Shown here: positions 25,965 to 35,721 of the stretch, in pieces
Position numbering within the stretch: the first letter of the stretch is position 1
Layout of the letters: every line of letters begins with the position of its first letter
Source of the DNA: JAOUEA01 sp963790335
GTDB taxonomy: Bacteria; Actinomycetota; UBA4738; HRBIN12
Assembly: GCA_963790335.1 (NCBI GenBank)
Contig: CAWBOB010000006.1
Coordinates: forward strand, 124,001-188,000
DNA length: 64,000 bases
Reading direction: 5' to 3'
Notes under the pieces: generated by a model
Told to the model about the DNA's origin: nothing
The model's input: only the letters and a program-made list of their open reading frames with translations
The model's database searches: none
Made by a program: the position numbers and the translations under genes

Positions 25965-28394
25965 ATGGTTGCTACCGAGAACTTCGTCGGCCGCGCGGTC
26001 CTCCGCAAGGAAGACGGTGACCTGCTGACCGGTCAGGCCCGCTACATCGACAACTTCACGATGCCGGGCATGGCGTTCATGTCGGTCGTGCGGCCCCCGT
26101 ACGTGCACGCGACGATCGATTCGATCGACACGTCGGCCGCGGCGTCGATGCCCGGGGTGATCGGCGTCTACACCGGTGCGGACCTCGGGCTCGGGGCGCT
26201 GCCGTTCGTGTGGCCGATCACCGAGGACATCAAGGTTCCCGTGCACTACCCGCTCGCCACCGACAAGATCCGGTTCGCCGGCGACGCCGTGGCGGTCGTG
26301 CTCGCGGAGACGCGCGAGCAGGCGGCCGATGCCGCTGAGGCCGTGACCGTGAGCGCCACCGAGCTTCCCGCGGTCACCGACATGCGCGAGGCGATGAAGG
26401 ACGAGACCGTCATCCACGACGACCTCGGCACGAACGTGGTCGTGCACTGGTCCCACGGAGGTGGCGGCGACCAGTCCATCTTCGACTCGGCCCCGGTGCT
26501 CGTCGAGGAGACCTACGACCAGCCTCGCTTGATCCCGAACGCCATCGAGCCGCGGGGGTGCCTCGCCTACGGTGTCTCGGCGATGGACGAGTGGACGCTC
26601 GTCTCCGCCACCCAGATCCCGCACATCGCGAAGGTCACCCTCTGCGGCGTCGTCGGCATCACCGAGTCGAAGTTCCGCGTCATCGCCCCTGACGTGGGCG
26701 GCGGCTTCGGCTCGAAGCTGAACGTGTACGCCGAGGAAGCGCTCGCGCTCGCGCTGGCGAAGCGCACCGGTCGCCCCGTGAAGTGGATCGAGGGCCGCCA
26801 GGAGAACTACGTCGCCACGATCCACGGCCGGGGCGTCACCCATGACTGCACGCTCGCGGGCACCGACGACGGCACGATCCTCGGCCTCAAGTTCGTGGAG
26901 CTCGCCGACATGGGCGCGTACTTCCAGCTGCTCACGCCCGGCATCCCCGAGCTCGGCGGATGGGTGTACATGGGCCCGTACAAGCCCGAGGCGTACTGGT
27001 ACGAGTTCAGGGGCATCGTCACGAACGCCACGCCCACCGACGCGTACCGCGGTGCCGGCAGGCCCGAGGCGACCTTCGTGCTCGAGCGGCTCGTCGACGC
27101 CTACGCGCGGCGCATCGGCAAGGATCCGGCCGAGGTGCGCCGCATGAACTTCCACGAGCCTTTCGACGAGGCCACGACCTCGATCATGGGGTTGCAGGTC
27201 GACAGCGGGAACTACGAGCCGCTGCTCGACAAGGCGCTCGAGCTCGTCGACTACGACCAGCTCCGCAAGGAGCAGCAGGCCCGGCGCGACCGGGGCGACG
27301 TGAAGCAGCTCGGTATCGGGCTCAGCACCTACATCGAGATGTGCGGGCTCGCACCGTCGAACATCCTTGGGGCGCTGCGGTACGCCGCCGGAGGCTGGGA
27401 CGGCGCGACCATCGAGTGCCTGCCGAGTGGCCAGGTGATCGTCAAGACCGGCACGTCACCGCACGGACAGGGACACGAGACGAGCTGGTCGCAGATCGTC
27501 GCCGACGGGCTCGGGGTCGACGTCGACGCGATCGAGGTGCTGCACGGCGACACGATGATCACGCCGCTCGGCATGGACACCTACGGCTCGCGGTCGGTGA
27601 GCGTGGGCGGCGCGGCGCTGCACTTCGCGATGGAGAAGATCAAGGAGAAGGCGCGCACGATCGCCGCGCACGAGCTCGAGGTGAGCGAGGACGACCTCGA
27701 GTGGGCCGATGGGGGGTATCGGGTGCAGGGCGCGCCCGACAAGGCGCGCACGATCCCCGACCTGGCGGTGAGCGCGTGGCACGCGCACGATCTTCCGGCC
27801 GGCACCGAGCCGCATCTGAACGCCACCGCCGTCTACGACCCCCCGAACTTCACGTGGCCGGCGGGCGCGCACATCTGCGTGGTCGAGGTGGACACCGAGA
27901 CCGGTGCGACCGACATCGTGAAGTACGTGGCGGTCGACGACTGCGGCACCGTGATCAACCCGATGATCGTGGAGGGCCAGGTGCATGGAGGGGTCGCCCA
28001 AGGGGTTGCCGAGGCGCTGCACGAGGAGGCGGTCTACGACCAGACCGGCAGCCTCGTCACGTCGTCGATGTCGAGCTACGGCATCCCGACCGCGATGGAG
28101 ATCCCGAGCATGATCACCGACAACAGCCAGCAGACGCCGAGCACCACCAACCCGCTCGGCGTGAAGGGCATCGGGGAAGCGGGCACGATCGCCTCGCCGC
28201 CGGCGGTGATCAACGCGGTGGTCGACGCCGTGAGTCACCTCGGCGTCGACGACGTCGGCAAGCCCGCGACACCCGAACGCGTGTGGCGCGCGATCCGTGA
28301 CGGGCGTGTCGAGGGCAGACCCGAAGGAGACCAACCCGGTGCGGGCGGGGGGCTCGGATCGGCCGCGCGCCTCGAGAAGGGGGAGGCCACATGA
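25965..28394 (+). CDS. coxL: Molybdenum hydroxylase large subunit (CoxL-like, form II)
   Basis: An 809-residue catalytic subunit of the xanthine oxidase/CO dehydrogenase family, binding the molybdopterin cytosine dinucleotide. Domain a/b hammerhead is at the N-terminus (VGRAVLRKEDGDLLTGQARY) and the Mo-binding domain follows (GGGFGSKLNVYAEE, AYRGAGRPEATF at 360-371, and the C-terminal KGIGEAGTIASPPAVINAV with the Glu base). The AYRGAGR loop is that of form II; form I, true CO oxidising enzymes have AYXCSFR. The substrate is therefore probably not CO or is uncertain. It overlaps coxM by four bases. Confidence 0.9.
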   Translation: MVATENFVGRAVLRKEDGDLLTGQARYIDNFTMPGMAFMSVVRPPYVHATIDSIDTSAAASMPGVIGVYTGADLGLGALPFVWPITEDIKVPVHYPLATDKIRFAGDAVAVVLAETREQAADAAEAVTVSATELPAVTDMREAMKDETVIHDDLGTNVVVHWSHGGGGDQSIFDSAPVLVEETYDQPRLIPNAIEPRGCLAYGVSAMDEWTLVSATQIPHIAKVTLCGVVGITESKFRVIAPDVGGGFGSKLNVYAEEALALALAKRTGRPVKWIEGRQENYVATIHGRGVTHDCTLAGTDDGTILGLKFVELADMGAYFQLLTPGIPELGGWVYMGPYKPEAYWYEFRGIVTNATPTDAYRGAGRPEATFVLERLVDAYARRIGKDPAEVRRMNFHEPFDEATTSIMGLQVDSGNYEPLLDKALELVDYDQLRKEQQARRDRGDVKQLGIGLSTYIEMCGLAPSNILGALRYAAGGWDGATIECLPSGQVIVKTGTSPHGQGHETSWSQIVADGLGVDVDAIEVLHGDTMITPLGMDTYGSRSVSVGGAALHFAMEKIKEKARTIAAHELEVSEDDLEWADGGYRVQGAPDKARTIPDLAVSAWHAHDLPAGTEPHLNATAVYDPPNFTWPAGAHICVVEVDTETGATDIVKYVAVDDCGTVINPMIVEGQVHGGVAQGVAEALHEEAVYDQTGSLVTSSMSSYGIPTAMEIPSMITDNSQQTPSTTNPLGVKGIGEAGTIASPPAVINAVVDAVSHLGVDDVGKPATPERVWRAIRDGRVEGRPEGDQPGAGGGLGSAARLEKGEAT

Positions 28395-29212
28395 TCCCGG
28401 CTCCGTTCGAGTACGCACGGGCCGAGTCGGTCGAGCACGCGGTCGAGTTGCTGAGCGGGTCGGACGACGCCAAGGTCCTGGCCGGCGGGCATTCGCTGCT
28501 TCCGCTCATGAAGACGAGGCTCGCGCAGCCCTCGCTGTTGGTCGACATCTCGAGGGTCGGTGATCTGTCGTCGATCCGTGAGGACGGTGACGTGGTCGTG
28601 ATCGGAGCGCTCGCTCGCCATCACGACGTGGCGACCAGCGAGCTGGTCCAGCACGCCGTCCCGATCGTCGCCGACACGGCGAGTCAGATCGGCGACCCGC
28701 AGGTCCGGCACATGGGCACGATCGGCGGATCGATCGCACATGCAGACCCGGCGGGCGACATGGGCACGGTGATGGTGGCGCTCGGGGCCGAGCTCGTGAT
28801 CGTCGGCGCCGGCGGCGCGACTCGAACGGTTGCGGCGGGAGACTTCTTCAGAGGGTTGTTCGAGGCCGACCTCGCAGCGAACGAGGTGCTCACCGAGATC
28901 CGTGTGCCGAAGACCAGCGGCGGCTGGAGCTACCTGAAGTTCAACCGACGGGCGATCGACTGGGCGATGGTGGGCGTGGCGGCCGTGCAGCAGAACGGTT
29001 CGGCGGCCGTCGTCCTCACGAACATGGGGGAGACACCGCTGCGCGCGTCGGGGGTCGAGGAGGCGCTCGCCGGCGGGGCTGATCCGGCGGCGGCGTCGGC
29101 CCGGGCGGACGAGGGCACGAGCCCGCCGTCCGACGCCTTCGGAAGCGCCGAGTACCGCAAGGAAGTCTCCAAGGTGCTCGTGCGCCGGGCCCTCGAGGAG
29201 GCCATGGGGTAG
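28391..29212 (+). CDS. coxM: Molybdenum hydroxylase FAD subunit (CoxM-like)
   Basis: A 273-residue FAD-binding subunit of the CoxM type. FAD-binding signatures are AGGHSLLPLMKTR near residue 32 and TIGGSIAHADPAGD near residue 112. It passes electrons from CoxS to a quinone or other acceptor. Translation coupled to coxL through ATGA at 28391. Confidence 0.9.
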   Translation: MIPAPFEYARAESVEHAVELLSGSDDAKVLAGGHSLLPLMKTRLAQPSLLVDISRVGDLSSIREDGDVVVIGALARHHDVATSELVQHAVPIVADTASQIGDPQVRHMGTIGGSIAHADPAGDMGTVMVALGAELVIVGAGGATRTVAAGDFFRGLFEADLAANEVLTEIRVPKTSGGWSYLKFNRRAIDWAMVGVAAVQQNGSAAVVLTNMGETPLRASGVEEALAGGADPAAASARADEGTSPPSDAFGSAEYRKEVSKVLVRRALEEAMG

Positions 29213-29227
29213 GGGTCTTCCGACCCC
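29212..29227 (+). terminator. Hairpin after coxM
   Basis: GGGGTC-TTCC-GACCCC directly at the coxM stop, a 6-bp stem with a four-base loop. No T-run. Might also be a weak attenuator before the methyltransferase gene. Confidence 0.45.
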
Positions 29228-29283
29228 GTCGAGTTCGGGGCGGCGGGCCTTCCAGCTGCGTTCCTGGAGGAGCGAGCAGGCCG

Positions 29284-30021
29284 ATGGGAACCCTGTCGAT
29301 CCACGTCGACGCGTTCGGCGAGGCCGTGCATGACCGCTGGCGCGGCAACGCCGAGACCTTCGTGGTGATCGAGCGAGACGACGGGATGGTGGAACGCGAC
29401 TCGTTCGGGTACCTCGCGCCGTTCCCCCGGTGGCCGGCCCATGAGCGGAAGGTCATGCGGGCGGTACACGGCAGGGTGCTCGATGTCGGATGCGGGGCCG
29501 GCAGGGTCGCACTGCATCTCGAGCCTCGCGGGCACGATGTGGTCTCGATCGACATCGCGCCGGGTGCGCTGCGCACGGCTCGGGAACGCGGCGTGCGGGA
29601 CGTGCGAGGCATGGCGGCGTCCGATGTGCGGCTGGCCCACGGTCCGTTCGATTCGATCGTGATGTTCGGAAACAACGCGGGACTGCTCCGTGATGCCAGA
29701 CATGGCCCGTGGTTGCTCCGCCGATTCGCGCGCCTGACCGGCGACGACGGGGTCGTGGTCGCGAGCACGGTGGATCCTTACGAGACGACCGATCCGGTGC
29801 ACCGCGGCTACCATCGGCGGAACCGTCGTTGTGGCCGCATGGGCGGTCAGATCCGGCTGCGGGTGCGGTACCGGCGACTCGCGACGCCATGGTTCGACTA
29901 CCTCTTCACCTCGGTGTTCGAGCTGACGCGCATGGCGCGTGGCACGGGGTGGCGACTCGATCAGGTGGTCGATGGACCGGGTCCCGCCTACGCGTTCGTG
30001 CTGCGGAAGGCGCCACGATGA
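29284..30021 (+). CDS. Class I SAM-dependent methyltransferase
   Basis: A 245-residue methyltransferase with motif I LDVGCGAGRVALHL and motif II VSIDIAPGALR, and the motif IV region DSIVMFGNNAGLL. The C-terminal half has Arg-rich segments and FDYLFTSVFELT. The substrate is unknown. It follows the cox genes on the same strand and has GGAGGAG upstream of the ATG. Confidence 0.8.
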   Translation: MGTLSIHVDAFGEAVHDRWRGNAETFVVIERDDGMVERDSFGYLAPFPRWPAHERKVMRAVHGRVLDVGCGAGRVALHLEPRGHDVVSIDIAPGALRTARERGVRDVRGMAASDVRLAHGPFDSIVMFGNNAGLLRDARHGPWLLRRFARLTGDDGVVVASTVDPYETTDPVHRGYHRRNRRCGRMGGQIRLRVRYRRLATPWFDYLFTSVFELTRMARGTGWRLDQVVDGPGPAYAFVLRKAPR

Positions 30022-30104
30022 CCGGTGATCGACCGGCTCCGGCGTGAGGCAGGGCCGCACCCAGACCCTTTGACGCTTCGGTGCCTCCCACATTGAATAG
30101 GGCG

Positions 30105-30980
30105 ATGGAAGAGCGACTCAACGCCCGGAACCTCTCGTTCCCGGAGTGGATGGAGGTCCACGGTGTACCGATCCTGGCGATCTTCATCGTCGCGGTCGTC
30201 GTCACGCTGGTCGCGCGGCTGCTCGTGCGACGCTTCCAACGCAAGCTCGAGGGATCACCCAGCGTCACCCAGGTGGTGAACCTGCAACGCGCAACCACCC
30301 TCACCCACGCGCTCTCGGCGACGACGATCGTCGTGATCTGGACGCTCGCCGCCCTGATGGTCCTCGACGAGCTCAGCGTGAACCTGGCTCCGCTGCTCGC
30401 GAGCGCCGGCGTCGTCGGCGTCGCGCTCGGGTTCGGCGCGCAGAGCGTCGTTCGCGACACCCTGTCGGGGTTCTTCATCCTGCTCGAGAACCAGTTCGGC
30501 GTCGGTGACGTCGTCGAGATGCAGACGACCGCGAACCCGGTCGCCGGACGGATCGAGGCACTGACCCTGCGGGTGACGTCGCTGCGCGCGTTCGACGGCA
30601 CACTGCACATCGTCCCGAACGGGAACATCCAGGTCGTCAGCAACAAGTCCAAGGGCTGGGCACGAGCGATCGTCGACGTGCGGGTGGGCTACGACCAGGA
30701 CGTGAACGAGGTCCGCGAGGTGCTCGAGGACCTCTTCGACGAGCTTCGCCGCGACCGCTCGATGCAGGACTGGGTCCGAGACGGTCCGAGCGTGCTCGGC
30801 ATCGAGCGCATGGCCGACATCGCCCAGGAGATCCGCATCACGGCCGAGACGCGTCCGTCGAAGCGCCTCGACGTGGAGCGGCTGCTGCGAGAGCGCATCC
30901 AACGCCGGCTCTCCGAGCGCGGCATCCGTGTACCGGTGCCCACGACGAGCGCCGGTCCCGGCGATGGTGTGAGCCGCTAG
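30105..30980 (+). CDS. Small-conductance mechanosensitive channel (MscS family)
   Basis: About 290 residues. Two or three membrane helices (about 15-35, 62-82, 88-105) come before the pore-lining segment ALGFGAQSVVRDTLSGFFIL and the MscS beta domain (FGVGDVVEMQ, VVSNKSKGWARAIV). The family opens at low osmolarity to release solutes. An in-frame GTG at 30081 is an alternative start, adding 8 residues. No partner gene is evident. Confidence 0.85.
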   Translation: MEERLNARNLSFPEWMEVHGVPILAIFIVAVVVTLVARLLVRRFQRKLEGSPSVTQVVNLQRATTLTHALSATTIVVIWTLAALMVLDELSVNLAPLLASAGVVGVALGFGAQSVVRDTLSGFFILLENQFGVGDVVEMQTTANPVAGRIEALTLRVTSLRAFDGTLHIVPNGNIQVVSNKSKGWARAIVDVRVGYDQDVNEVREVLEDLFDELRRDRSMQDWVRDGPSVLGIERMADIAQEIRITAETRPSKRLDVERLLRERIQRRLSERGIRVPVPTTSAGPGDGVSR

Positions 30981-31021
30981 CAGCCGGTGCCGGTAGCTCT
31001 GCGGACATCCGGGTCGCCCGG

Positions 31022-31027
31022 TACGCT
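31022..31027 (+). promoter_or_regulatory. -10 box TACGCT, leaderless start of the MoxR gene
   Basis: TACGCT, then 6 bases, then ATG at 31034. Confidence 0.5.
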
Positions 31028-31033
31028 GCACGC

Positions 31034-31912
31034 ATGCCCGGCCTTCCGTTCGACTCGGTCGACCAGCTGCAGACGGCGCTGGGCGAGCATTCCTATCTCG
31101 CGGACCGTGGCCTCGCCACCGCGATCTACCTGTCGCTGTCGCTCGGCAAGCCGCTGCTGCTCGAGGGCGAGGCCGGCGTCGGCAAGACCGAGGTGGCCAA
31201 GACGCTGTCCACGCTGCTCGGCCGTGACCTCATCCGGCTGCAGTGCTACGAGGGCATCGATGCGTCGCAGGCGCTCTACGAATGGAACTACTCGCGCCAG
31301 CTGATCGCGGTGCGAGCGATGGACGCCGCCGACGCCGCGACGCACGTCGAGGACCTGTTCGGCGAGGACTTCCTGGTGGAACGTCCGCTGCTCGCGGCGA
31401 TCCGCGCCGGCGATCGCGCCGTGCTGCTGGTCGACGAGCTCGATCGCGCCGACGACGAGTTCGAGGCGTTCCTGCTCGAGATCCTGAGCGAGTTCGCCGT
31501 CACCGTGCCCGAGGTCGGGCGCGTCGCGGCCGAGACTGCGCCCGCGGTCATCGTCACGTCGAACCGCACCAGGGAGCTGCACGACGCGTTGAAGCGGCGG
31601 TGCCTCTATCACTGGATCGATCATCCGCAGCTCGATCGTGAGGTTGCGATCGTGCGAGCGCGCGCGCCGCACGTGAGCGAGGCGCTCGCACGCGACGTGG
31701 CGGAGGCGGTCGCCCGCCTGCGCGAGCTGGATCTCGCGAAGCTCCCCGGCGTGGCGGAGACCATCGATTGGGCGAAGGCGCTCGCGTTCCTCGGCGCCGA
31801 CGGGCTCGATGAGCCGCTCGCAGCCGACACCCTGGGCGCGGTCGTGAAGGACCACGAGGATCAGGAGCTCGTCGCGGCGCGGCTCGCGCAGGTCGTCGGC
31901 GGAGATGCCTGA
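31034..31912 (+). CDS. MoxR-family AAA+ ATPase (CoxD-like)
   Basis: A 292-residue AAA+ ATPase with Walker A GEAGVGKTEVA, Walker B LLVDELDRAD, and sensor segment IVTSNRTREL. MoxR/CoxD proteins work with a VWA partner to mature metal enzymes; in cox clusters they help complete the Cu-Mo or Mo site. The partner gene overlaps by 8 bases downstream. The nearby coxSLM genes suggest it serves that enzyme. Confidence 0.85.
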   Translation: MPGLPFDSVDQLQTALGEHSYLADRGLATAIYLSLSLGKPLLLEGEAGVGKTEVAKTLSTLLGRDLIRLQCYEGIDASQALYEWNYSRQLIAVRAMDAADAATHVEDLFGEDFLVERPLLAAIRAGDRAVLLVDELDRADDEFEAFLLEILSEFAVTVPEVGRVAAETAPAVIVTSNRTRELHDALKRRCLYHWIDHPQLDREVAIVRARAPHVSEALARDVAEAVARLRELDLAKLPGVAETIDWAKALAFLGADGLDEPLAADTLGAVVKDHEDQELVAARLAQVVGGDA

Positions 31913-33104
31913 GCGCTCCCCGCCCGGGGTGCCATCGACCGGCGGGCCGCTGCCCCCGCTGATCGCGTTCGGCCGCGATCTGCGGGAGCGAGGGCTGCCG
32001 GTCGGCACCGGCCGCATCCTCACGTTCGCGCGGGCGGTCAGTGCGCTCGGCCTGACCGACCGCGACTCGCTCTACTGGGCCGGCCGAACGAGCATGATCG
32101 CGCGCCGCGACGACCTGGAGACCTACGACGTCGCCTTCGACGACTGGTATCGATCGCTGCGCTCGACCGAGGATCTGCGGGTCGAGCTGAACCTGCCGAC
32201 CGCCGAGCCCGAAGCCGACGGCACGGCCTGGGGCGAACAACCCGACGAGCTCGAGGTGCGGGTCGGGCAGACCGCGGCCGAGTGGCGCAACGCCCGTGAC
32301 GACGACGAGGTCGCACCCGGTGAGGAGTCGTCGATCCGCATCGTGGCGAGTGCCGCCGAGGTGCTGCGGTCGAAGTCGTTCGGCGACCTCTCGCCCGAGG
32401 AGCGAGCCCATGTGGCCGCGTTGATCCGCTCGCTGCGGCTCCGGGTGCCGGTCGAGCGCACGAGGCGGACCCGTCCGGCTTCCAAAGGTGATCGCTTCGA
32501 TCTGCGACGCACGCTCCGGCGCTCGCTGCGCACGCAGGGTGAGCCGTTCGACCGGGCCTGGCGCGCGCGCACCGCCCGTCGACGACCGCTCGTGCTGATC
32601 CTCGACATCAGCGGATCGATGGCACCGTACTCGCGCGCACTGATGCAGTTCGCCTACGCGGCGATGGCAGCGGGGCGTCGCGTGGAGACGTTCGTGTTCG
32701 GCACCAGGCTCACGCGCGTCACCCGCACCCTGCGCACCAAGGACCCCGACCGCGCGCTGCGCGAGATCGGACATCAGGTCGAGGACTGGGAAGGCGGGAC
32801 CCGCATCGGGGAGTCGCTCAAGTCGCTGCTCGACGGATGGAGTCAGCGGGCGGCGCTGCGTGGCGCGGTCGTCGTGTTCTGCTCCGACGGGCTCGAGCGC
32901 GGTGATCCCGACCTGCTGAGCGTGCAGATGGCGCGCTTGCGCAGGCTGGCCCACCGGGTCATCTGGGTGAATCCCTTGAAGGGTTCGCCGAGGTACGAGC
33001 CACTCGCCCGCGGCATGGCAGCGGCCCTGCCGAGCGTCGACGTCTTCCTGTCGGGACACAACCTGGAGAGCCTCGAGCACCTCGCCGCGGCGCTCGGCGG
33101 GTAG
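31905..33104 (+). CDS. VWA-domain protein, CoxE-like
   Basis: A 399-residue protein with a helical N-terminal region and a C-terminal von Willebrand A domain. The MIDAS motif is LILDISGSMAPYS (D-x-S-x-S), with later TRIGESL and FCSDGLERGD matching the remaining metal-site loops. CoxE proteins pair with the MoxR-type CoxD ATPase in maturation of CO-dehydrogenase-type enzymes. It overlaps the MoxR gene, so the two proteins are made together. Confidence 0.85.
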   Translation: MPERSPPGVPSTGGPLPPLIAFGRDLRERGLPVGTGRILTFARAVSALGLTDRDSLYWAGRTSMIARRDDLETYDVAFDDWYRSLRSTEDLRVELNLPTAEPEADGTAWGEQPDELEVRVGQTAAEWRNARDDDEVAPGEESSIRIVASAAEVLRSKSFGDLSPEERAHVAALIRSLRLRVPVERTRRTRPASKGDRFDLRRTLRRSLRTQGEPFDRAWRARTARRRPLVLILDISGSMAPYSRALMQFAYAAMAAGRRVETFVFGTRLTRVTRTLRTKDPDRALREIGHQVEDWEGGTRIGESLKSLLDGWSQRAALRGAVVVFCSDGLERGDPDLLSVQMARLRRLAHRVIWVNPLKGSPRYEPLARGMAAALPSVDVFLSGHNLESLEHLAAALGG

Positions 33105-33115
33105 GGGGACCGGCG

Positions 33116-33622
33116 ATGCGTGACGACGACGACATCATCGATTCCTACGACCGGGAGCTCGGCCCGGAGCCCGGGCTGGGGCCGAGACGGGCAGGCCGAG
33201 GGTTCTGGATCGTGGTGGTCACGATCGTGGCCGCGGGCGCGATCCTCGTGGTGGAGATCTTCGCGAACCGTGACGTCGCCAACACGATCGGGCGAGCGCA
33301 GCACGATCTGCGCGTGGCGGAGCGGGCGGCGCGCTCGATCGTGTCGCGCGCCGGAAGCTTCGAGCAGGCCGACGCCCCGACGCTCGACGCTGCGGGTCTC
33401 GACGACGGCGCGCTCTCGGTCGTCGGTCCCGATGAGCGCTCGTCGGGACTCGGCGAGGTGAGCGTGTACGCCGACGACATCACGTGGGCGGCAGCCGTGA
33501 GCGTGCGCCCGAACGGGTGCTTCTACCTGAAGCTCGTCGTGGGACGGGACGACGCGCTCTACGGTTCGGGCACGGAGTGCACCGGTCGAGCCGCGCTCGA
33601 CGCCCGCGATCCCCGCTGGTAG
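33116..33622 (+). CDS. Pilin-like single-pass membrane protein (paralog B)
   Basis: A 168-residue protein with an acidic, hydrophilic N-terminal 30 residues, one membrane segment (about 32-52), a helical stretch (GRAQHDLRVAERAARSIV) and a C-terminal domain with two Cys: WAAAVSVRPNGCFYLK and YGSGTECTG, ending DPRW. It is the likely paralog of the 24785-25360 protein, sharing the Trp-Ala-Ala-Val strand, both Cys and the closing Trp. It lies 12 bases after the CoxE-like gene. Confidence 0.6.
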   Translation: MRDDDDIIDSYDRELGPEPGLGPRRAGRGFWIVVVTIVAAGAILVVEIFANRDVANTIGRAQHDLRVAERAARSIVSRAGSFEQADAPTLDAAGLDDGALSVVGPDERSSGLGEVSVYADDITWAAAVSVRPNGCFYLKLVVGRDDALYGSGTECTGRAALDARDPRW

Positions 33623-33641
33623 TGCTCGGGCGGGTGGCGAC

Positions 33642-34190
33642 TCATCCCGCTGGAGGGGGTGGAAGGTCGCCCTCGCCCATCGCCGGTGCCGGCTCGACGG
33701 GCTGGGGTCCGCCCGGGGGCGAGGGCAGGGCCGACGCGTCCGTCGTGAGGGGCGCCACGGTGTCCCCAGCGCCCTCGGTCCCGACCAGGATCACGACCGT
33801 GTTGGCCCATCGATCGCCGAGGCGCTGCTTGCTGTCGGACCGGCTCACGGCGACGGCGGCCACGAGGTAGGGGATGACGTAGGGGAACGCGTCGACGGCA
33901 CGAGCGAGGTTGCGGACCACGGCGGCCCCGAGGTCGATTCGCGACCCGTCGGGTCGCCGGACCCGGATGCCGAGCACGGCTTTGCCGATCGTCACGCCGG
34001 CGAGTCCCTCGAGCAGCACGAAGTAGGCCAGCGTGATCAGCGCGGGAACGACGAAATCGACGCCCTGCCACGAGATCGATGTGACGCCGTCGTGCGAGTC
34101 GGTCTCGGCGAACGGCACCCAGGCGATCGCGGTGATCAGCGTGTCGATGAGCAACGCGACGAACCGTCGTCCCGAGCCGATGTAGCGCAT
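33642..34190 (-). CDS. RDD family membrane protein
   Basis: A 182-residue protein with the RDD domain: RRFVALLIDTLI at the start (R and D of the first helix), a second helix about 48-68 and TIGKAVLGIRVRRPDG, then RNLARAVDAFPY. The C-terminal 40 residues are Pro/Gly-rich. The ATG at 34190 has GGAGGA about 8 bases upstream and was chosen over a longer in-frame start at 34340. Function of the family is mostly unknown; some members are ion antiporters. Confidence 0.8.
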   Translation of the reverse strand: MRYIGSGRRFVALLIDTLITAIAWVPFAETDSHDGVTSISWQGVDFVVPALITLAYFVLLEGLAGVTIGKAVLGIRVRRPDGSRIDLGAAVVRNLARAVDAFPYVIPYLVAAVAVSRSDSKQRLGDRWANTVVILVGTEGAGDTVAPLTTDASALPSPPGGPQPVEPAPAMGEGDLPPPPAG

Positions 34191-34358
34191 GCTGCCGTCC
34201 TCCGAGCGGGGAAGGCGCTCTCCCCATCGCGGCCGAACGTAGGTCCGCCGACCCGGAGCGTCAACCACGTGCCCGGAACCTCGACGAGCGATCCGATTCG
34301 TCGGCCGTGCCCACCGCCCGACGCCGTTCCAGTCAAGCACGCGTCATCATGGTCCGAT

Positions 34359-35721
34359 ATGTGTCCGATGCCGAGGAGCCGTCCACGCTTGCGGGCAGCC
34401 GTTGCCGTGGTCTGCGTCGGGCTGGCCACGCTCGCGACCCATGGGTCCCCGGCCCGAGGGGTGGCGTCGGGACGACCGTCGGTGATCGCTCCCGGGGTCA
34501 CGTACGAGCGGATCAAGGACGGGCAGGGTCCCTGGGTGATCCACGTGGTGCGGCTCGACCCCGATCAGGCATCGACCGTCGACCTCGCCGCGGGTGGCGC
34601 CACGATGGGAAGCTTCTCCCGCCCGAGCGAGATCGGCCGAGGGCGCCGGGCGCTCGTCGCGATCAACGGTGACTTCGGTCTGCTCTCGGGGCACCCGCTG
34701 CACCCGTTCGCCGTTGACGGATCGCTCATGGGCCGTGGCGCTCAGCGCGGCGTGAGCTTCGCCCTCACCCAGGACGAGACCGCGAGCTACCTCGGCCAGG
34801 AGCGTCTCGAGATCGTCGGGAAGGACGTGACGACATCGGCGCTCTTCGAGCTGGGCGGCTGGAACTCCGGCGCGCCCGATCTCGATGAGCTCGCCGGGTA
34901 CACGAGCTACGGCGGGCGGGTCGAGCCGGTTCCCGGTCACGGCTGCGCTGCGAGACTGCTGCCCGACGGCGGGAGCCGCTGGAACGACCGGGGTGACGGT
35001 GTCGCTCGTCACTACACGGTGGGTGCGCTCAGATGCGGGGAGGAGCCGCTTCCTGCGAAGCGTCGAAGTGTCGTAGCTGGCGTCGCGGCGCTGGGGAGCG
35101 GGAGCCACCACGCTCATGGGCATGAGCCGAGGCGACTCGATCCGGCTCTCGTGGTCGTTCGGGTGGACGCATGTGATGGACTCGATCGGCGGCATGCCGC
35201 AGATCGTCGACGACGGGAGCAACGTCGCCACCCGGTGCGCGGCCCGCTTCTGCCGGCGTCATCCACGGACCGGTGTCGGCGTGACGGCCGACGGCACCGT
35301 GCTGCTGGTCGTCGTCGACGGCCGTTCCGAGCGATCGGTCGGCATGTCGCTCGCGGAGCTCGGACGACGCTTCGTGTCCCTCGGTGCCGTCGAGGCGTTG
35401 AACCTCGACGGCGGCGGAAGCTCTGCGATGTGGATCAGGGGCAGCGGCATCGTGAACCGTCCCTCCGACCCCGGAGGGGAGCGCGCGGTCGTGAACGCCA
35501 TGGTGGTGCTGCCGGGCGAGGACGGGGGTGAGGCGGCGACGATGCGCTCGGCGCTCGCCGCGATGACGGTCGGCCGGTTCCCTCCTCCGTCGGCGGCGGC
35601 GATCGATCCCGGTTCGACGGGTGGGTTGGCCGATGCGTGGCTCCGAGGAGCGTTCGGTCCGTCGCGGCGAACGCCACCCTCCCTCATCCGGGCCGCGCGA
35701 TCGTTCAGGTTCGGGCGGTAG
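34359..35721 (+). CDS. Exported phosphodiester glycosidase (NAGPA/DUF2233 type), frame break
   Basis: About 450 residues with a Sec signal (RAAVAVVCVGLATLA, cleavage near ARG-V). The NAGPA-type domain is marked by ALVAINGDFGLLSGHP, the ARLLPDGG region and LNLDGGGSSAMWI near the C-terminus, the most conserved motif of the family. Family members cleave phosphodiester-linked N-acetylglucosamine or act on cell-wall glycans. The frame breaks near 35098: dropping one base gives LGSGATTLMGMSRGDSIRL. The last 70 residues form a low-complexity tail. ATG 34359 or 34368 are both possible. Confidence 0.75.

Noticed and set aside
25965..28394. True CO dehydrogenase (form I CoxL)
   Set aside because: The active-site loop is AYRGAGR, the form II type, with no AYXCSFR.
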